A program made the position numbers and the translations under genes. Of a stretch of DNA of 64,000 nucleotides, positions 44,585 to 55,266 are shown piece by piece (the first letter of the stretch is position 1; each line of letters begins with the position of its first letter). The DNA is from Chrysogorgia sp. JL179-B06 (taxonomy: Eukaryota; Cnidaria; Anthozoa; Scleralcyonacea; Chrysogorgiidae): assembly GCA_035772405.1 (NCBI GenBank), contig JAYKKM010000193.1:791001-855000 (forward strand), given 5' to 3'. The notes below the pieces were generated by a model. The model had not been told where the DNA came from. It saw nothing but the letters and a program-made list of their open reading frames with translations, and searched no databases.

Positions 44585-46381
44585 TTAAAGGGAACTATAC
44601 CCAAAAAATAAATTACTTTTAAATAAAAGGCCTTTGAGTATAATGTTTAGAAATGTTAATAGTTTTACGATATCTGCTCTTGTATTCTCGAAATAACGTT
44701 TTCATTCTCGTACTTTATGCTTCTGGACGCCGCCATTTTCGAGTTTGCTCGACGGCTCAGGCTCGAGGTTCAGCGGGGGTTTCTTTTCAATTTTGACGTC
44801 ACTTGAGTCATAGAGATCATAAATAAAACTAGAGGGGGCACTTTGAGGAAAATCGGGTAGCCAATTGGGCGCCGCCATTGCTCAGTAGGCCATAGAGATC
44901 ATAAATAAAACTAGAGGGGGCATCCAATCTTCATTTCAGTCAATCCCGGGTAACCAATTGGGCGCTGCCATCTTGGATAAATTGGCGGCAAGATAGCACA
45001 CCCGGATGTAAAAAATATCTGGTGATTGTCGTGAGGTCAAAGGTCGCTCGTTGTTTTTCATGTCTTTTGACAGTGTAGAAAACAAAAACCGTGTTGAAAT
45101 TGCACATGTGCTAATACACCTTTTTTCCCGGAAACCAGCCATGGTAAATTCATGCTCGTTTGTAGACTGCTCAAACAGGTAGACAGGAGAATAGAGGACA
45201 GATGCACAGTCACGTCAGCTCACGCCAGATCACGTCAGCCGACTGCTTTTATCTTTTTTCATGCCCCAGAAATCGCCAAAGAGCTAATAGGCCCTAATAA
45301 GCTTTTGAATGGTTTGTTTCCAATTTTTATTGTATAAAACAAATTGATTCCATTTTGCCGTTGTCTGTTCAGTTATAGATGTCAGACGTAATGTTAAAAA
45401 CATTAAAATTCTCCTCCTACTTGTGGTCTAGGCAGAGGTCTGGGAGCTGGTAATTGTACATCCGGGTGAGTTATTGTGCCGCCAACTGAGCAATGGCGGC
45501 GCCCAATTGGCTACCCGATTTTCCTCAAAGTGCCCCCTCTAGTTTTATTTATGATCTCTATGCAGTAGGCGGCAAAATAGCCCACCCGGATGTACAATTA
45601 CCAGTTCCCAGACCCTGCCTAGACCACAAGTAGGAGGAGAATTTTAATGTTTTTAACATTACGTCTGACGTCTATAACTGAACAGACAACGGCAAAATGG
45701 AATCAATTTGTTTTATACAATAAAAATTGGAAACAAACCATTCAAAAGCTTATTAGGGCCTATTAGCTCTTTGGCGATTTCTGGGGCATGAAAAAAGATA
45801 AAAGCAGTCGGCTGACGTGTGGCGTGAGCTGACGTGACCGTGCATCTGTCCTCTATTCTCATGTCTACAGTACCTGTTTGAGCAGTCTACAAACGAGCAT
45901 GAATTTACCATGGTTGGTTTCCGGGAAAAAAGGTGTATTAGCACATGTGCAGTTTCAACACGGTTTTTGTTTTCTACACTGTCAAAAGACATGAAAAACA
46001 ACGAGCGACCTTTGACCTCACGATCACCAGATATTTTTTACATCCGGGTGTGCTATCTTGCCGCCAATTTATCCAAGATGGCAGCGTCCAATTGGTTACC
46101 CAGGATTGACTGAAATGAAGATTGGATGCCCCCTCTAGTTTTATTTATGATCTCTATGACTTGAGTGTCAAAATTGAAAAGAAAATCACCGCTGTACATC
46201 AATCTTGAGCCGTCGAGCAAACTCTTAAATGGCGGCGTCCAGAAGCATAAAATACGAGAATGAAAACGTTATTTCTCGAGTACAAGAGCAGATATCGTAA
46301 AACTATTAAGATTTCTAAACATTATACTTAAAGGCCTTTTATTTAAAAGTAATTTATTTTTTGGGTACAGTTCCCCTTTAA
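44585..46381. mobile_element. Kolobok-like TTAA foldback carrying THAP exon starts
   Basis: TTAA at 44585-44588 and 46378-46381; ends AGGGAACTATACCC and GGGTACAGTTCCCCT; arms of several hundred bp. Each arm encodes the start of a THAP-like zinc finger: MVNSCSFVDCSNR at 45141-45179 (+) and again at 45911-45873 (-), each ending at a donor-like CAGGTA. A downstream segment (CFYLFSCPRNRQRA, about 45244 +) resembles the second part of a THAP domain. THAP plus TTAA is the combination seen in Kolobok DNA transposons. The transposase core is gone, so it is a non-autonomous derivative. Confidence 0.72.
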
Positions 46382-46456
46382 GTAATTTGCATGTATGACA
46401 TCACTACTTCACCTCTCATGTATATATAGTAGATCGCGTTACACGTAACTAGTACC

Positions 46457-46495
46457 ATTCCTGATGATGACTGCAAGTTAGTCGAAATGTTGAAT
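46457..46495 (+). ncRNA. Hammerhead ribozyme motif, consensus core intact
   Basis: Stem I ATTC (46457) with GAAT (46492); core CTGATGA; stem II GACT and AGTC around a 7-base loop; core GAAA; then TGTT with a GTT cleavage-type triplet. All conserved core bases are present. Stem III would be only AU/GU pairs formed between two copies, so activity would need a dimer. Confidence 0.68.
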
Positions 46496-46853
46496 AAAAT
46501 GTTAACCCTTTTCGGAGCGTCCATTGTTTTGTATGTTATATAGAATCACACACATGGATTTTCGTTGATATTCTTAACTGACATTTCCTTTTTGTGAAAC
46601 CTAATCAGAGACCGAAACGAAACGAGACCATAATGCGAAACGAGTGCATATCGACTAGGTCGTGCACTTATGAAAGTGGGTATAATCATAACTGTACAGA
46701 ATGTGAAATTGTGTGATTTATAACCTTTAGATTCCTCTTAAAGCTCGTTCCAAAATGCAGCAAATAGCGTTTCCGAACCTCCTAGATGTTCCGCCCAAAG
46801 CATGTGTTTAAGTTGCAACACAAGTTCGATACACTTCCTCCCTAACCATTTTC

Positions 46854-47037
46854 TTATATATATTTCTGTTTATTCCGAACATATTCTGTAATATGGTCAT
46901 AATTCCACTCGTCATACCACCGACAACTACCAAATTCGTACTCATCGCAAGAAACTCTCGGTTGATTTGGTTTTCTTGATGGCAGAGCTGGTTCTGAGAA
47001 TCGTTTTCCAAGACTGGGAAAATTTTGATAATAATAC
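46854..47037 (-). CDS. Prolyl 4-hydroxylase-like gene, last exon
   Basis: 184 bp on the - strand. Acceptor TTACTTTGTAG; it begins with the single base that completes the tryptophan codon of the preceding exon and ends at TAA (46854-46856). Encodes YYYQNFPSLGKRF, PSRKPNQPRVSCDEYEFG and SCRWYDEWNYDHI. It forms the C-terminal extension after the double-stranded beta-helix, continuing ...YILQRW. Another frame is also open here, but only this one fits the splice phase. Confidence 0.83.
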
Positions 47038-47159
47038 CTACAAAGTAAACAATAAGCAAGGGTTTCAAACAAGAGGTAATAAAATAATAATAAACTAATA
47101 GTAATAACATAATAAACAGGGGTTACAAAAAGAGGTGCTTTGGGTACTCGCACTTACTG

Positions 47160-47840
47160 ATATACACTAATTTTAGAATGGTAGTATTAGCCTGCGTTTC
47201 AGGCGTTCGGGGAGGGCGGGCGCCGTAGGTTGGGTAAAATATCGATAGGTAAAAATTTGATCGTAGTAACCACTTTAACAACTTGACGTAGTAAATACTC
47301 CGCAAGTTGAGTCTTCTCTGAAAATCCTAGAGAGAATCCAAATACGTACACTCGGAACCTGATTTTTGGCTTGAACATCGTTTCTTGATCTTGCCATAAG
47401 CTCGTGGCTAAGCTCACAGTCGGTTATAGCACGTTTCACGCCAATCGACCTGACATAATTCGAAATTCAACAAAACGTCGAGTTTTGTCAAAAATGAAGA
47501 AATAATTCTCTCTAAGATATGTCTTCTTTGAATTATAACATGATATTTATGAGCATTTTACGAATGATTTCGTGCTTAAAAAAATGAGTACACAAAGCAT
47601 TACGGTTGACACTCACCACACTGTTATTTTCAAGGAGTTATTTTAACTCCAAAAATGGAGTTAAAAAAAGGTTCAAAACGCCCCAGTTTTTCGAAGTTAT
47701 TTTAACTCCACTAATTTTAACTCGCTTTTGGGAGTTAAAATAAGTCCGATTTTTGGGTCAATTTAACTCTGATTTTTGAGTTAAAACAACTCTATAAACG
47801 GAGTTATTCTAACTCCGATATTGGAGTCAATTTAACTCTT
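47160..47840. other. P4H intron, with GAGTTAAA tract
   Basis: No exon recognised. 47635-47840 is a degenerate array of AACTCC and GGAGTTAAA inverted motifs (TTTTAACTCC and complements). It has no known function. Confidence 0.5.
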
Positions 47841-47994
47841 ATTTATAATAATAATATTTATTGCCAGGAAACTCTCTCACATTAGTGATTTTCAGAGAGG
47901 TCCTGAGAATTCGAATAATAAATTACAAAATATTTATAAGTACAGTACTATAAGTAGGATACATAAAATAAATAAGAAAAAAAAAATATATATA

Positions 47995-48025
<31 letters not shown>

Positions 48026-48500
48026 GACAAAGATAAAAATTCATAAAATATCACGTATAAAAATCTATAGATAAAAATACATTCAAACATGCTTTTTAAA
48101 GTTGGTTTTAAACTGTAAGAGGTTCTCTGAATTTCTAATATTTTCATTCAGGCTATTCCAATCGTTAACAGCATGATAAGCTAGTCTCTGCTTACCCCAG
48201 TTTCTCTTAACTCTATACAGGCAGACGCAAATTGTTCTTCGATCTAGTATTATAATTATGCGTTTCCTTAACTGTAATTAAGTTTAAATTAGAGAAGGGG
48301 TCAACCATTAATACATTTAAATATGTGAAGATACCTATGATAACGTCTCCGCTGAGAGAGATCCATCCAGCCCAGACTGTTAAGTGCTTCAGTGGCAGAC
48401 GAATACAGTGGACGGTTCAAAATTATTTTTGCTGCTTTACTCTGAAGGATTTGTAGATTATGCATTAATTGGAAAGAACTTAATCTTACATATGCCACAT
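47840..48500 (-). pseudogene. LINE 3' fragment (CR1/L2-like), antisense
   Basis: The - strand frame at 48301-48498 encodes LQSKAAKIILNRPLYSS and EALNSLGWMDLSQRRRYH, a CR1/L2-type C-terminal block. It continues leftwards through a non-coding tail to an AAT-rich end near 47850. The tail resembles 17430-17490 (shared CTCACCAAGGTGATTTTCAGGGAGGTCCT-like sequence in inverse), so both are ends of related elements. A TA tract lies at 47985-48025. Confidence 0.75.
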
Positions 48501-48609
48501 ATCTTCATACTGCGCGGGTAATATGGACATTATAGTTGGATTCACTAATGGACAAACGAATTAGGTTACGAACGCAGGTTAACGAATCGACTAAGAGTAC
48601 AGGGTTTAA

Positions 48610-48990
48610 CTCAACAACATTAACATAGATGATGAAATTTAAAACAACAACATTAATATAGATGATGTTGATTGTACATTATTTAGTGAAGGAGGATCTG
48701 AAGTTTATTTCCCGTCTGTGTTTAAATATAGACAGCATTATTTTATCAGGAGCTGATCATGCTAATTTAACGGCTGCTAATGCAAAAGTAACTCTAACTG
48801 ATTTGAAACTGAAAATTCCTATTTTTAAACATAAAGATCAATTGCGTAATGCGATAAATTCAGAATTTGTTGACCATCATAAAGAAACTAAATATTACAC
48901 GACCAATATATCGTTCAGAGGTTTCCATTTTGCAATCTCAAGTATGTCTATAAGTCTGGTGTTTCACTTGGCATACGATATATATATATA
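48610..48990 (+). pseudogene. Orphan protein-like fragment
   Basis: One frame reads DDVDCTLFSEGGSEVYFPS and a shifted frame (48662-48991) reads SGADHANLTAANAKVTL and KLKIPIFKHKDQLRN, then NSEFVDHHKETKYY. Composition looks protein-like and a frameshift near 48745 would link the two. I do not recognise the family; it may come from a large DNA transposon. Confidence 0.3.
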
Positions 48991-50276
48991 AGTTTGGCTG
49001 CTTTAATATGCAAATCTTCCAAACTGTTGCAATGCAGTATGCAATGTTTGGAATTATACCTTTGTGATAGAATTCTTCCAAAACATGCGTTGGAGGATTT
49101 TTCATTTTTTTCGAGAATTTTAGTTTCCTACCAAATTTCATACGCAGGTTGTCTATCTGCAACTTCCAGTTTAATTTGTAATCGATTACAACACCCAAAC
49201 ATGTAGACATTGTCTTGAAATGTATATTGAATTCGCCAAACTTGAGAGGTCTCATGAACGGTTGCGCCCTCACAACTTGCAAAAAACATTACCTTTTTGG
49301 TTTCGCTACGTTGACGACACCATTACATGATGACGACGTCGACGATTTTCGTAAACATGATAACCTTAACGAGCAGAACTGTGAAATACAATTTACTAAA
49401 GAAATTGAGGAGAATCGCGAGCTCTTCCTTTTTAGACTGTTTGGTAACACGTGACAAAAGTGTTTGTCCAGAAAACCAACACACACTTATAGACTACTGC
49501 ATGAATCATCTTACAACCCAACGGTACACAAAGCAACAACCATCAAGACTTTGACAAGACGAGCACAACTTATTTGCGATTCACCCGAAAACGACTATCT
49601 TCGGTGCGCGTTTCGCAAAAACAAGTAACTATACAATACTAACTTTATTGAACGGAACAACTACAATATCAACGAGACCAACAGCAGTACAAACAACAGC
49701 AACAATACCATACATTAAAGGTACATCAGAAACTATTGCACGTATTTTACGACCTTACAACTATATACGTGTAGCACACAAACCTATGACTACTTTGCAA
49801 CATATACTGACTAACGTGGAAGACAAATATTAGAACAGCCTCACGGAAGACAAGGCGCAGTTTACAAGATCAAATGCGCCGATTGCCAGGACACTTATAT
49901 TGGTGAAACCGGCAGAAACCTAAAAATCAGACTAGCTGAACACAAACGGGGACAGGACTAATCACATAGCTGAACATCACAAAACACGATATTGACTGGG
50001 ACTCGTCTGAATGTATCGCCTTTAACACAAACTACAAACAGCGACTTACATCATAGAAAGTTGACCAACTTGGAACATAAACCACTTAACAGATCACAAC
50101 AATTACCGACACGTACCATACAAAAGACGCACGCACCAACGAACCTATACCGACAAACAATACACCCACGCTTAACGCATGACGCAACACCTACTCATAT
50201 TGATTATGACACAAACAACGGATGACGTAATGAACCAGACGTATATATAGGCAAACCCTGACAAACACGCTTTACT

Positions 50277-50698
50277 TGACTCTGAAGATGACTGCCGCTG
50301 CTAATTTGGAATCCGTAGATGGTCGGTAGCATCTTTAGTGGTCGGTAGCATCTTTTTATTATGTATATATAGTTCACTTACAATGGGATTGCATAAATAT
50401 TGATTATCAACCGAATATTTCAAGTTCGCTTGCATAGCTGAGTGGTCTGTGTCATTGATTTTTACTTGTGAGGTCGGGGTTCGAGTGTTGGGTAAGTAAG
50501 ATTTTTTCCATTTTTCTTAAATTTTTACTTTACTTTTTATTCTTTTAATAGGGTTAGTTTTAGTGTTTGGTTTAGAATATTATCAAAAAATAGTCGCGCG
50601 TAAAAAAGTCCCAAGATGCTACCGACCATCAAAGATGCTACCGACCGTCTACGGATTCCAAATGCGCACCGCCGCTGAGGCTGTCGAAACGTCAGTCA
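50277..50698 (+). ncRNA. Hammerhead motif interrupted at the stem-II loop
   Basis: Left half: TGACT (50277), CTGAAGA (50282), GACTGCC stem II strand. Right half: GGCTGTC stem II strand, GAAAC, GTC, AGTCA. With the insertion removed, stem I (TGACT/AGTCA), stem II (GAC.GCC/GGC.GTC) and both cores are complete. Confidence 0.65.
50301..50670. mobile_element. 370 bp inverted-repeat element with tRNA-like boxes
   Basis: Inverted ends TTTGGAATCCGTAGA and complement, then a direct pair of GGTCGGTAGCATCTTT on the left and its inverse on the right. Flanked by the 7-mer GCCGCTG (50294-50300 and 50671-50677). Inside, TAGCTGAGTGG (50435) and GGGTTCGAG (about 50477) match tRNA A and B boxes at tRNA-like spacing. 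Confidence 0.75.
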
Positions 50699-50705
50699 CC
50701 ATGGA

Positions 50706-51124
50706 CGATCAACTTCACACATGTTAAAGTCTTCATTAAGGTTTGCACAGTCTTTTTCGGTAAAGCGCTCTCAATTCGTCAGAATTTATGCCACAAAAAT
50801 AAAATAGATATCGTTAGAAGGCTATTAATCTGTAGAATACAATGTTGTATTTGATTTTGCGATAAACGCAAACCAATAATAGTTGTGAAGTAAAACCACA
50901 GGGCTTCACTCGGCGCAATTCAAATAAGTAAACAAAGCGTTTTACTTTGTTCAACATATTTTTTCACAGTTCTGCTCCGAGATAAATTTCCAGCAAAATA
51001 GTGTCAGGGATTTTTTATTTAGTCAAAAGAAATCGTCATGGCTGAAATAACAACCGCTTCAAACATGAATTTGTTGTTTTTGAATAAATGACGCAATATA
51101 TAGGGTCAAGATCTATTCACTTAC
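50706..51124. other. P4H intron segment, nothing recognised
   Basis: AT-rich, no repeat core or exon seen between the PLE end and the P4H exon. Confidence 0.5.
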
Positions 51125-51377
51125 CACCTTTGCAATATGTATTTATGGCCTTTCACAACTTTCGCAGCGTTATGAAGTGAAGTTGGATCACACTCTCCGT
51201 TTGCCGTCATACTGTTCCAAACCAACGCCAGTCCTCTTTTTGGCGTCACACTTAATCCCAGTTTTGGAAACATGGTTTGGCCGCCCTCTGCAACATCTTT
51301 TAAATAAACCAAAATGGTTGCAAACCGATCTCGTTTTTCTGTTTGATCTTCAACACAATCAGTATGGTTTTTATATC
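51125..51377 (-). CDS. Prolyl 4-hydroxylase-like gene, catalytic exon
   Basis: 253 bp on the - strand, phase 1 in and phase 2 out; acceptor TTTCTCATAG, donor TG before GTAAGTG. Encodes the active site of a 2-oxoglutarate/Fe(II) dioxygenase. HTD supplies two iron ligands (YKNHTDCVEDQ), the third is the His of SLHNAAKVVKG, and Lys ten residues later (GHKYILQRW) would bind 2-oxoglutarate. RFATILVYLKDVAEGG and FPKLGLSVTPKRG are the usual P4H strands. All catalytic residues are present. Confidence 0.92.
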
Positions 51378-51633
51378 CTATGAGAAATTTAAAAAGTTTC
51401 TTGTTACATATACAAATGTTGACATGCATAGCGCGACGTGCAGGTAGATGGATAAAGCTAGTCGAGTCGACGAGTTCTCTTTTTTCGTCTACAGTTAACA
51501 GAACGTTACCGATGGCGAATAGAACAAGACTTTTCGGAAGTCACGTCAGAAAAATAAAAATAAAAGCTACTAAGTTCTCAAAAGAACTGGATATAATGTG
51601 AAAAAGAAATAAGAGAACTTCAATATAGTACTT

Positions 51634-52080
51634 ATAAAGTGCCCCTAACCTCAATACTTTTTATTGTCTTATTTGGAAGAACTTTTAAAATGATAAAGTA
51701 ACTTCTTTTGAAGATTTTCGTTTCTTCGCTTTCTTTTTGAGATATATATCAGTTTGTTTGATATGCAAATGTATGGAATTTACGTCACACATGCATAATG
51801 AGTTATCAGAGAATGTTATATATCTTTGCGTTCACCAAATAAAAACACTAAAGTGTGAATAACACGTGTGCGTGTTTCTCCAACAACACCAAACTTCTTG
51901 ATTGTAAAGGATTTCGTTCGAGAATGAAAGAGATACACACATTTCTCCAATAAATCATTATGCACATGCATGCGACGTAAATTCCGGACATTTGCATATC
52001 AAACAAACTGATATATCTCAAAAAGAAAGTGAAGAAACGAAAATTTTCAAAAGAAGTTACTTTATCATTTTAAAAGTTCT
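51634..52080. mobile_element. TTAA-type foldback element, subfamily B copy 3 (right end cut)
   Basis: Begins ATAA then AGTGCCCCTAACCTCA and follows 39681 closely, but stops at 52080 within the right arm, where the dispersed repeat at 52081 begins. The last 40 or so bases of the arm are missing. Confidence 0.8.
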
Positions 52081-52385
52081 ACCGCGATCAGCGTGTGTAT
52101 GAGTTGTAAGTATAGTGAGCGTACGTAGTGAGCGTACACATCAAGTCAGTTACTTTCAAAATCTGCCAACAGTGTCAGAGAACAACTCGACCAAAATCAA
52201 AGCTGTCGAAAAGAAAGAACTCGGCTATCATGAACCGCAACATGCCTCACGGTTCGCAAAAGCCTGACGGGAAATATTGTTGCGCAATTTTGCAAATTTG
52301 TGGAACCCCAAAAATAAAAATGAAGCCGAATTTAAGACTTGTGCTTGTTACCGCAGTAGGCCGAGTAATAATAATCATATAAGTG
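52081..52385 (+). repeat. Dispersed repeat with conserved peptide, copy 2
   Basis: Second copy of the sequence at 19490-19765, starting ACCGCGATCAGCGTGTG. Keeps PDGKYCCAILQICGTPKIK. The junction with the foldback at 52080 is abrupt, so one inserted into the other. Confidence 0.5.
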
Positions 52386-52569
52386 GGTGCCAGACCACGG
52401 CGAGCTTGCAAGTTATCAAAAGTATCGGCCGACATTTCATATAAGTATCCCGAGTTCAAAACAGTCCTACTCCAAACCTTACCCTAACCCTAATACTAAC
52501 CCTAGATAGTCTATGTGGTGTCATTTCTGGATTGATATGAAACTTCACCCACAGTATCTGACTTATAAG

Positions 52570-52790
52570 CAATTATAGACCTAACAGGAAGCTAGCGCAG
52601 CTCACAAAGTACAGGGATGATATGCTTGGACCTCTTCACTCTGGTAAACAACTGAGCAGCAGTGTTCTGGAAACGTTGTAGCTTATCCAGATCAGTGTAG
52701 GATAGTCCAAACAGAATACCTTCTTCGTGTAAACATAACAAGGGAAAACAACAGTGGAGATTTAACTTGAGCACTCACTCTGCTTCATGT
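52570..52790 (-). pseudogene. LINE C-terminal fragment, antisense
   Basis: - strand frame with GLSYTDLDKLQRFQNTAA and QLFTRVKRSKHIIPVL, the C-terminal CR1/L2-type block. No more than about 60 codons survive. Confidence 0.75.
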
Positions 52791-52859
52791 CATGCAACTG
52801 CATGGGCCTATAATTATGAGTTATTTGCTTCTGAAGGCTTTTCTCCACTTTGACAATTT

Positions 52860-52946
52860 CTGGATCCCTGACGGGAATCGAACTTGCAACTTTCTGATCA
52901 TTATAATGCAATGGTCTTACCAATGAGCTACATGAACTAAGATGGC
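52860..52946 (-). repeat. tRNA-like SINE fragment
   Basis: On the - strand a T-arm/B box (GCAAGTTCGATTCCCGTC) and an A-box-like segment (TGTAGCTCATTGGTAAGA) at tRNA spacing. A different family from the SINE at 24210. Confidence 0.6.
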
Positions 52947-54660
52947 AAATGTTATGCCATAAGTAACTTCTGGGAAAATTACGAAATATGATTGGTCAGA
53001 GGCACTACGGACATTGTTAATGCCTAGGAATTCAAAGTCAAAATACAAAAAGTCCGCGAAAAATGTATTCAAAGTATCAGAAAATTTTTAATAGCAGCTT
53101 GTTTACTCGTTGTTATTTTTTTCCTGGTTAAAATCTTGAGTGACAAAAACATTCAGAAAGCGAATTCTGTTATTCAGGCTTGAATTCTGTTGTTTCAGGC
53201 TTCTGTTATTCTGGTGTATACACAAAAAAGATTTAAACAGTCATGCAGTAAGAAATTGAAAACTTCATAAAGAAACAAGAAATTATGTAAATAATAAATG
53301 AAAGCTGTTCATCTTTTTACATTTTAAAAAACTAAACAAGAAAGCGAGGAATCTAATAAATACATGAATCAAATATCTAAAAACGTTGGTGTACCGCCGA
53401 AATAGCGTGTAACGTTTCGAGCAAAGGCCGTTCGTCAGAGAGTGAAATAAATACATGATAGCGAATAAATACATGCTAATAAATACATGCTAGCGAAGCC
53501 ATACATATGACTGCTCAAAAGTTCTCGTTATTGAGGCCATATAATAAAGGTGGAGGCTATTTCAGATACGGTAGAGCACAGATTGTTTATACATATATGC
53601 TTCGTTCTTTAAAAACCCCGCTTTAAATTTCTGTTTCGATTCCGTAATAACCCTGCTTTTAACAACCCTGCTTTTCTGAATCGAAACAGAAATTTAAAAA
53701 AGTCCAAGTGACTGGGTGCTCTAGAAATAGCCTCCACCTATAACAAACAGCTTATTGACCTCGCTTATTCGGTCTGGTATACAGAGAAATATCGAACCTT
53801 TTTTTCCGAACGTTTTTTCACGAACCCCCGGCTCGCTCGGTCCGTACTAAAAATGTCGGTTCGATATTTCAATGTACAGACCTCTGACCTCACGCTCAGT
53901 TAATAAACTGTTAATATACTGCAGGTTCGTAAATATATCATAAAAGTTATAATACACCACAACGATAAATGTATACCCTTCACCGGTACGAACCTTCCAA
54001 ATTTTCTCCGATACTTCTTTATATATTGTCGCTGTTTGTTACTTCGCCTAATTCTTCATCTAATTCAAAAGCCACATTTGCATTTTCATCCGATTTCTGG
54101 TTTTCGAGTTGTTCCATACTCTTCTGATAGCCAATCAGATAGCACGATTTTTTTAGGATTACGGACCTTGAAGTTTATTTTCTTAGCTCTAGTTTCGGCA
54201 TCGTAAACCGTTCTTTTCGGCTTTGCTATAACATAGACAAACTTTGTATCGTATCACCAATAAGAACGCTGATACGATATTTTCACTAGTGCAGATCTCA
54301 GTACGTATATAATACGTATATAGCTACCGAGGCGCGTAGCATCGAGGTGAATAACCAACATACCTGTAGCTACTGAGGTTGAGGTTCATTTTTAAGTGTA
54401 CCACGGTCATCAATCCTGTTAAATTACCTAGAATATCTTCTGTCCAAAAAGACGGGCAGTGATTATAAACGTATTCATGAATAAATTATTTAACATCTCT
54501 GGGATGATATATATAGTTTATGCATGAATAAGTTTATAACTTATAATTGATTAGCACCGCTCTCGTTCTGTATACAAAACATTAACGGGATTGATGATTG
54601 CGGTATGTACAAAGAGAATCGTCTTAGAAATGAACTAATGTGATGATATACTACTTTCGA
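52947..54660. other. Gene-free stretch with PLE tail and inverted repeats
   Basis: A PLE-type 3' tail with a degenerate hammerhead lies at 53406-53438 (- strand). 53545-53740 is an inverted pair (ATAGCCTCCACC and TTCTGTTTCGATTC with complements). 53785-53875 shows another (ATATCGAACC and complement). No exon recognised. Confidence 0.5.
53406..53438 (-). ncRNA. Degenerate hammerhead-like motif
   Basis: - strand: CTGACGA core, an imperfect stem II, GAAAC and GTT. Stem I does not pair well, so this is probably a dead copy of a PLE tail like the one at 2787. Confidence 0.4.
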
Positions 54661-54704
54661 TGTGTGAAGTTGATCGTCCAGGTTGTTGTAGTGTTGAGAA
54701 AGAC

Positions 54705-55266
54705 TATTGTTGGTGACTGACGTTTCGACGGCCTCAGCGGCGGTCGTGTTTGTCATAATTAGTGTGAGTGGGTGTTGCGTCGTGCGCTAAGCGTGGGCCA
54801 ATATCGTTTGTCGGTAGGTCTATTGTTCGTTGGTGCGTGCGAAGAAGTCTTTTGTATGGTGTCGGCAATTGTTGTGATCTGTTAAGTGGTTTATTTTCCA
54901 AGTTGGTACACCAACTTTCTAATGCAAGTCGCTGTTTGTAGTTTGTGTTAAAGGCGATACATTCAGCCGAGTCCCAGTCAATATCGTGTTTTGTTTGTAC
55001 GTGGTGCTCAGCTATGTGATTACTCCTGTCCCCGTTTCTAGTAGCTCGTTTGTGTTCAGCTAGTCTGATTTTTAGGTTTCTTGTCACGTGTTACCAAACA
55101 GTCTAGAAAAGGAAGAGCTCCATTCTCCTCAATTTCTTTAGTAAATTGTATGTCACAGTTCTGTTTGTTAACATGTTTGTGAAAATCGACGACGTCGTCT
55201 TCATGTAGCGCAGTAATGGTGTCGTCAACGTAACGAAACCAAAAAAGGTAATGTTTTTGTAAGTGA
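54705..55266 (-). pseudogene. Penelope-like element fragment, antisense arm
   Basis: - strand: FTKEIEENGALPF-type segment in one frame (55090-55200), then a second frame with LKIRLAEHKRATRNGDR and HDIDWDSAECIAFNTNYKQR (GIY-YIG C-terminal part), and the tail ending in the hammerhead half at 54714-54745. The tail lacks the CTGAAGA half because of a deletion between repeats of GACAAACAC. Confidence 0.8.

Larger units (their letters stand above)
44012..46520 (+). mobile_element. Penelope-like element fragment split by a TTAA foldback
   Basis: The GIY-YIG-bearing frame (44012-44549), a short tail, then a 1.8 kb foldback (44585-46381), then the rest of the tail with TATATATAG and a hammerhead motif at 46457. 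Removing the foldback gives one continuous PLE 3' end. Confidence 0.8.
49215..50705 (+). pseudogene. Penelope-like element, decayed, split at its hammerhead
   Basis: Pieces in order: an RT catalytic segment (FWFRYVDDTI, about 49290), QFTKEIEENRELFLF, a linker with many stops, and the GIY-YIG segment (YKIKCADCQDTYIGETG then LKIRLAEHKRG, about 49870-49950). A tail follows (HPRLTHDATPTH, TATATATAG) and the hammerhead at 50277, into which a 370 bp element has inserted. It is closely related to the PLE pair at 54705-55690. Confidence 0.82.
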
